A DNA stretch of 7,640 nucleotides from JAGXLC01 sp046545815 (GTDB taxonomy: Bacteria; Bacteroidota; Bacteroidia; Bacteroidales; UBA12077): positions 1 to 7,640 of the forward strand of contig JBKGZA010000157.1 of assembly GCA_046545815.1 (NCBI GenBank). The letters run 5' to 3'. The first letter of the stretch is position 1; every line of letters begins with the position of its first letter. The notes below the pieces were generated by a model that was given only the letters and a program-made list of their open reading frames with translations, made no database searches and had not been told where the DNA came from. Shown here piece after piece: positions 4,895-7,640 of the stretch. Made by a program: the position numbers and the translations under genes.

Positions 4895-6368
4895 TCACTG
4901 CCATATAGGGTTTCTCGGGCAAAGGTACTTCCGTTTCCCCACTGTATTCCCCTTCAAGCTCATTAATGGTCATCTCCCAGGCATCAATCACTTCAATTTT
5001 GTACCGGCGATTTTCCGGCAAATCAAGTAGAGCACTTGCCTGCTGACTGTTTCCATAGTAAAAAAGGAAATATTCATTGCCCTTATAAAGGTACATTTCC
5101 TTGTTCCATTCATTGTGAAAGGGTTTGAGGTTCTTTTCCGGTGCATCCTTCATGATTTCCAACAGAAATGAGAGGCGCTCCGGGCTTTCTCCGTAAAGTT
5201 TCCCTCCCTTTGACCACCACAAAATATTGTCGGGATGCTGATAGGTTTCACCGTGCGAGGCATAGGCACCCCGGGTATAACAGATCCAGAAACGATTGAC
5301 CATTTCCCGGGCTGTCAGGTTTCCCCAATCGTGAGGAATATTGCCTTCATAAACGAGTTCATCATCTATCACCGGTTTTTCATAGGTCTCCCGCCAATCC
5401 TGAATATCCTGGAGATAGGGTGTCTGCACGCTCAGGTGGGTAATCCAGGGTTCGGAATAGTCGTACCATTCCTTGCCATTATGAATGGACCGCAGATGTT
5501 GATAAGGATCATAGGTAGTGAGGGTTTTGAAATAGGCTTCCCACTCCTCTTCGGGTTTGTTCATGATGTCGAATTCATTGGCCATGCTCCACCAAACATT
5601 ATTATATGCAGCTATACGAGCAATTAAATAACGCAGGTACAAAATATTTTCCTCCCGTGTTCCTACATTAAAACCCCATTTTCCCCAATCATATGGATGA
5701 AACAAAATTATATCTGCCTGAATCCCCAAATCTCTAAGTTTCTCAACATGTTTTTCAAAATGTTGAAAATACTTAACATTGAAGCTTTTAAAATTCCATC
5801 CCTCCTCTTTGGATCCCTCAAAAGGATAGTAAGGTGGCTCGTTCTGTATGTATTTTCCGTATTGCTTGGGCATCACGGTCATCCGGATCTTATTGAAGTC
5901 CTGATCGGCCAGTGTTTCAATAGTCTGTCGTCGCAGTTCTTTTTCCTGATGAACCCATGCATAGGTGGTGGTTCCCAATGGATAAAAAGGTGTGCCGTCG
6001 GCATACCTAAAATGAAAAGTATCCCTGACCCGAACAGGCCCGTGATTTCCTTCAGAAGCAGGAGTGCATTCAAATGTTCCCGTTTTGTTGTTCAGCACCT
6101 CAACATTGCTGCTGGTCTTGTATCTCCACTCCCCTTCTTCATTGGGCATAAAACGGATTTTGTAGGTCTGGTTCCCGTCATAAAAGCCATCTACATAGAA
6201 GGAGCGGTTTTTGTAAGTGAATTCAGCACTTAACTGTACATCAGTAAACGGATTTTCGACCTTCGCTCCCTTTAATTCAAGTTCAAAAATTTTCCACTTC
6301 TCTACCTTTTGCCCTTTGACCGGGATATAGCATAAAAAAACAACCGATAATAACAGTATTTTTTTCAT
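4878..6368 (-). CDS. secreted DUF5060/DUF4038-type glycoside hydrolase
   Basis: This 496-residue protein starts with a Sec signal (MKKILLLSVVFLCYIPVKG, cut before Gln20). Residues about 22-100 form a beta-sandwich of the DUF5060 type (FELELKGAKVENPFTD; GFYDGNQTYKIRFMP; GEWRYKTSS). The central TIM-barrel region, about 115-400, resembles the DUF4038 glycosidase-like family: FYPLGTTTYAWVHQ, DFNKIRMTVMP, WWSMANEFDIM, and KPVIDDELVYEGN. By analogy with clan GH-A, E265 after Asn would be the acid/base and E337 the nucleophile. A small C-terminal beta domain (about 420-496; DUF5605-like) follows. The substrate is not known; relatives occur in loci for complex pectins and marine polysaccharides. The ATG lies 9 bp after the GH29 stop, implying one transcript and translational coupling. 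At the 3' end the last codons and the TGA overlap the sulfatase remnant, so the natural end may have been altered by the same deletion. Confidence 0.85.
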   Translation of the reverse strand: MKKILLLSVVFLCYIPVKGQKVEKWKIFELELKGAKVENPFTDVQLSAEFTYKNRSFYVDGFYDGNQTYKIRFMPNEEGEWRYKTSSNVEVLNNKTGTFECTPASEGNHGPVRVRDTFHFRYADGTPFYPLGTTTYAWVHQEKELRRQTIETLADQDFNKIRMTVMPKQYGKYIQNEPPYYPFEGSKEEGWNFKSFNVKYFQHFEKHVEKLRDLGIQADIILFHPYDWGKWGFNVGTREENILYLRYLIARIAAYNNVWWSMANEFDIMNKPEEEWEAYFKTLTTYDPYQHLRSIHNGKEWYDYSEPWITHLSVQTPYLQDIQDWRETYEKPVIDDELVYEGNIPHDWGNLTAREMVNRFWICYTRGAYASHGETYQHPDNILWWSKGGKLYGESPERLSFLLEIMKDAPEKNLKPFHNEWNKEMYLYKGNEYFLFYYGNSQQASALLDLPENRRYKIEVIDAWEMTINELEGEYSGETEVPLPEKPYMAVRVKGW

Positions 6369-6377
6369 GATGTATTT

Positions 6378-7535
6378 TTAGTTTTCTTGACTTCTCAGCC
6401 GGTCGCCCACTTCCCTTAACGTTTTGATATCTTCTGGATGCACTGCTCCATCAGGCAATGGACCAATATTCAGGAGCAGGTTGGCGTCAATTTCTTCCGC
6501 ATCTTCCAGCATCTGCATGACATCCTCCACTGTCCGGTGATTTCCGTCATCTGCTTTGTTGTATCCCCAGGCATGGGGTTGTAAAGTATTACAGATTTCC
6601 CTGGGCTTATCCTTATTCTTTTCCCAGGCCTCTCTGGCAACCTTTACGGCATATTCATCCGCGCCCCTCTCCTTAACCCGGTCTGCAAGTGAATAACTGC
6701 TTCTTTCCGGGGCAATGAAATCTTCCTTGCCACTTGCTCCCTGCTTAAAAGATATCAGGGCATGCGGGCTGTTTTCCCTTACCAGTTGATAGGTTTCATC
6801 AATGGGAAAAGCCTCTGCATTCATGTAATAGCCCATGATGGGATCGAACCAGATACCGGCAATGTCCGGATATTGGGTAAGCAATTCCTTTAAATGGTTG
6901 TGGGCGTATTCAATGTATTTTTTGAAATCCGCTTCGGTTTCATACTTGTACCGCTCGGGTTTCGTCTTATAATGGGGACGCGCCAACCTGGCGCCCTCCT
7001 CATGCGGATAAAAATAGGGATACTGCCAATCCGCTGCATACGAATAATATAAAAACAAACCGAGACCCTTTTCCTGGCAGGCTTCATACAATTCTCCGAT
7101 CAGATCTCTCCCGCATGGCGTGTTCAGGCTGTTATAACCTGTCTGCTCAGTCTCAAACAAACAAAATCCATCATGGTGCTTGGAGGTGATCGTAATGTAT
7201 TCCATTCCTGCGTCAATGGCAAGATCGGTAATAAAATCCGCATCATAATTTTCTGCTGTGAATGTCTGGGTTAATTCCTTATATTCTTCTACAGGTATGG
7301 TATCATGATACATTACCCATTCGCCCCTCCCTAACTGAGCGTATAAACCGTAATGGATGAAAAGTCCAAATCCGGCATCCTTAAACCATTCCAGGTTCGT
7401 TTGCCGGGGATTCTCAAGATAGGTTTCCTCATATCCTTCGAGATAAGTTGGAACCTGATTCTTCTGACAGGCCGATGCAAAAAGCAATACAGCCATTAAA
7501 ATGATACAATAGAATGATTTCATATCGATTGGCAT
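6378..7535 (-). CDS. GH29 alpha-L-fucosidase lipoprotein, short form
   Basis: The 385-residue protein matches GH29, which releases alpha-linked L-fucose with retention. It has a lipoprotein signal with hydrophobic core and probable lipidated Cys23 (LLFASAC); no acidic surface-export signal follows the Cys, so a periplasm-facing anchor is likely. Met5 (7523) gives a cleaner signal peptide and may be the true start; the longest frame is listed. Family motifs in order: FGLFIHYGLY (H61), SKHHDGF (H120, H121), GIWFDP with D231 as the likely nucleophile, DFIAPER with E277 as candidate acid/base, PHAWGYNKADD (321-330), and NLLLNIGPLPDG (352-363). The chain ends soon after the catalytic barrel, so the C-terminal beta-sandwich found in many GH29 enzymes is missing. 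It is the first gene of the minus-strand unit. A Pro follows the nucleophile Asp where Gly is usual, and the next residues IMGYY may shape a different pocket. Confidence 0.88.
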   Translation of the reverse strand: MPIDMKSFYCIILMAVLLFASACQKNQVPTYLEGYEETYLENPRQTNLEWFKDAGFGLFIHYGLYAQLGRGEWVMYHDTIPVEEYKELTQTFTAENYDADFITDLAIDAGMEYITITSKHHDGFCLFETEQTGYNSLNTPCGRDLIGELYEACQEKGLGLFLYYSYAADWQYPYFYPHEEGARLARPHYKTKPERYKYETEADFKKYIEYAHNHLKELLTQYPDIAGIWFDPIMGYYMNAEAFPIDETYQLVRENSPHALISFKQGASGKEDFIAPERSSYSLADRVKERGADEYAVKVAREAWEKNKDKPREICNTLQPHAWGYNKADDGNHRTVEDVMQMLEDAEEIDANLLLNIGPLPDGAVHPEDIKTLREVGDRLRSQEN

Positions 7536-7640
7536 TTGATTATTAATTCTTACTTACTCCATAAGCATTGCAGGATGCATTAAAATAGAGTCTGTCTATA
7601 ATATCCGCTGGCTGCGTTACGCTCGTTTTTCATGCCAGTC
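7536..7640. other. upstream region of the GH29 gene with repeat-like edge
   Basis: On the minus strand the leader before the ATG (AAGAATTAATAATCAA) is A/T-rich with no Shine-Dalgarno site, and no convincing -33/-7 promoter pair was found. Near the right edge, ATCCGCTGGCTGCGTTACGC and the following CTCGTTTTTCATGCC look unlike the surrounding A/T-rich DNA and include the small palindrome GCGT-T-ACGC (7614-7622). From memory this kind of sequence recurs between genes in Bacteroidota. It is cut by the window edge. Confidence 0.35.

Noticed and set aside
5697..6233. Plus-strand open frame of 178 codons opposite the DUF5060-type gene
   Set aside because: Despite its length it is an antisense shadow of a conserved coding region and shows no family signature.

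Overview
The window looks like a piece of a Bacteroidota chromosome, probably a free-living polysaccharide degrader of the Bacteroidales/Marinilabiliales type. Reasons: the exported proteins have signal peptides cut just before Gln or a lipoprotein Cys; start codons are preceded by A/T-rich stretches rather than strong Shine-Dalgarno sites; and the gene families (GH9 with a CelD-type Ig domain, GH29 lipoprotein, DUF5060-type glycosidase, sulfatase, Tat-exported aldo/keto reductase) are typical of polysaccharide utilisation loci in that phylum. This placement is inference from gene content; no marker gene is present.

Layout: 1-391 is non-coding and holds a 41-bp tandem repeat array whose units fold into a covarying hairpin, a perfect 22-bp palindrome, and the leader of the first gene. 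392-2968 (+) is a secreted, divergent GH9 glycosidase with a large extra N-terminal domain. 2969-3440 has no intact gene; it holds a set of overlapping palindromes and, on the minus strand, what looks like a decayed protein-coding remnant. 3441-4427 (+) is a Tat-signal aldo/keto reductase. 4428-4600 is a short intergenic stretch between convergent units with an exact 10-bp periodic repeat and three AT-rich palindromes. On the minus strand, read from right to left, GH29 alpha-L-fucosidase (7535-6378) is followed 9 bp later by a DUF5060-type glycosidase (6368-4878), whose last codons overlap a headless sulfatase remnant (4894-4601). 7536-7640 is the GH29 upstream region and runs into a repeat-like sequence.

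How the genes may work together: fucosidase, an uncharacterised clan-A-type glycosidase, a GH9 enzyme and a former sulfatase suggest breakdown of a fucose-containing, perhaps once sulfated, polysaccharide in the periplasm. No SusC/SusD pair, regulator or sugar-kinase genes are in view, so the locus may be the edge of a larger PUL or a satellite cluster. The sulfatase has lost its catalytic part, so this capacity is degraded here. The most interesting items are the sulfatase/glycosidase deletion junction, the hidden minus-strand remnant, the unassigned N-terminal domain of the GH9 protein, and the covarying 41-bp repeat.
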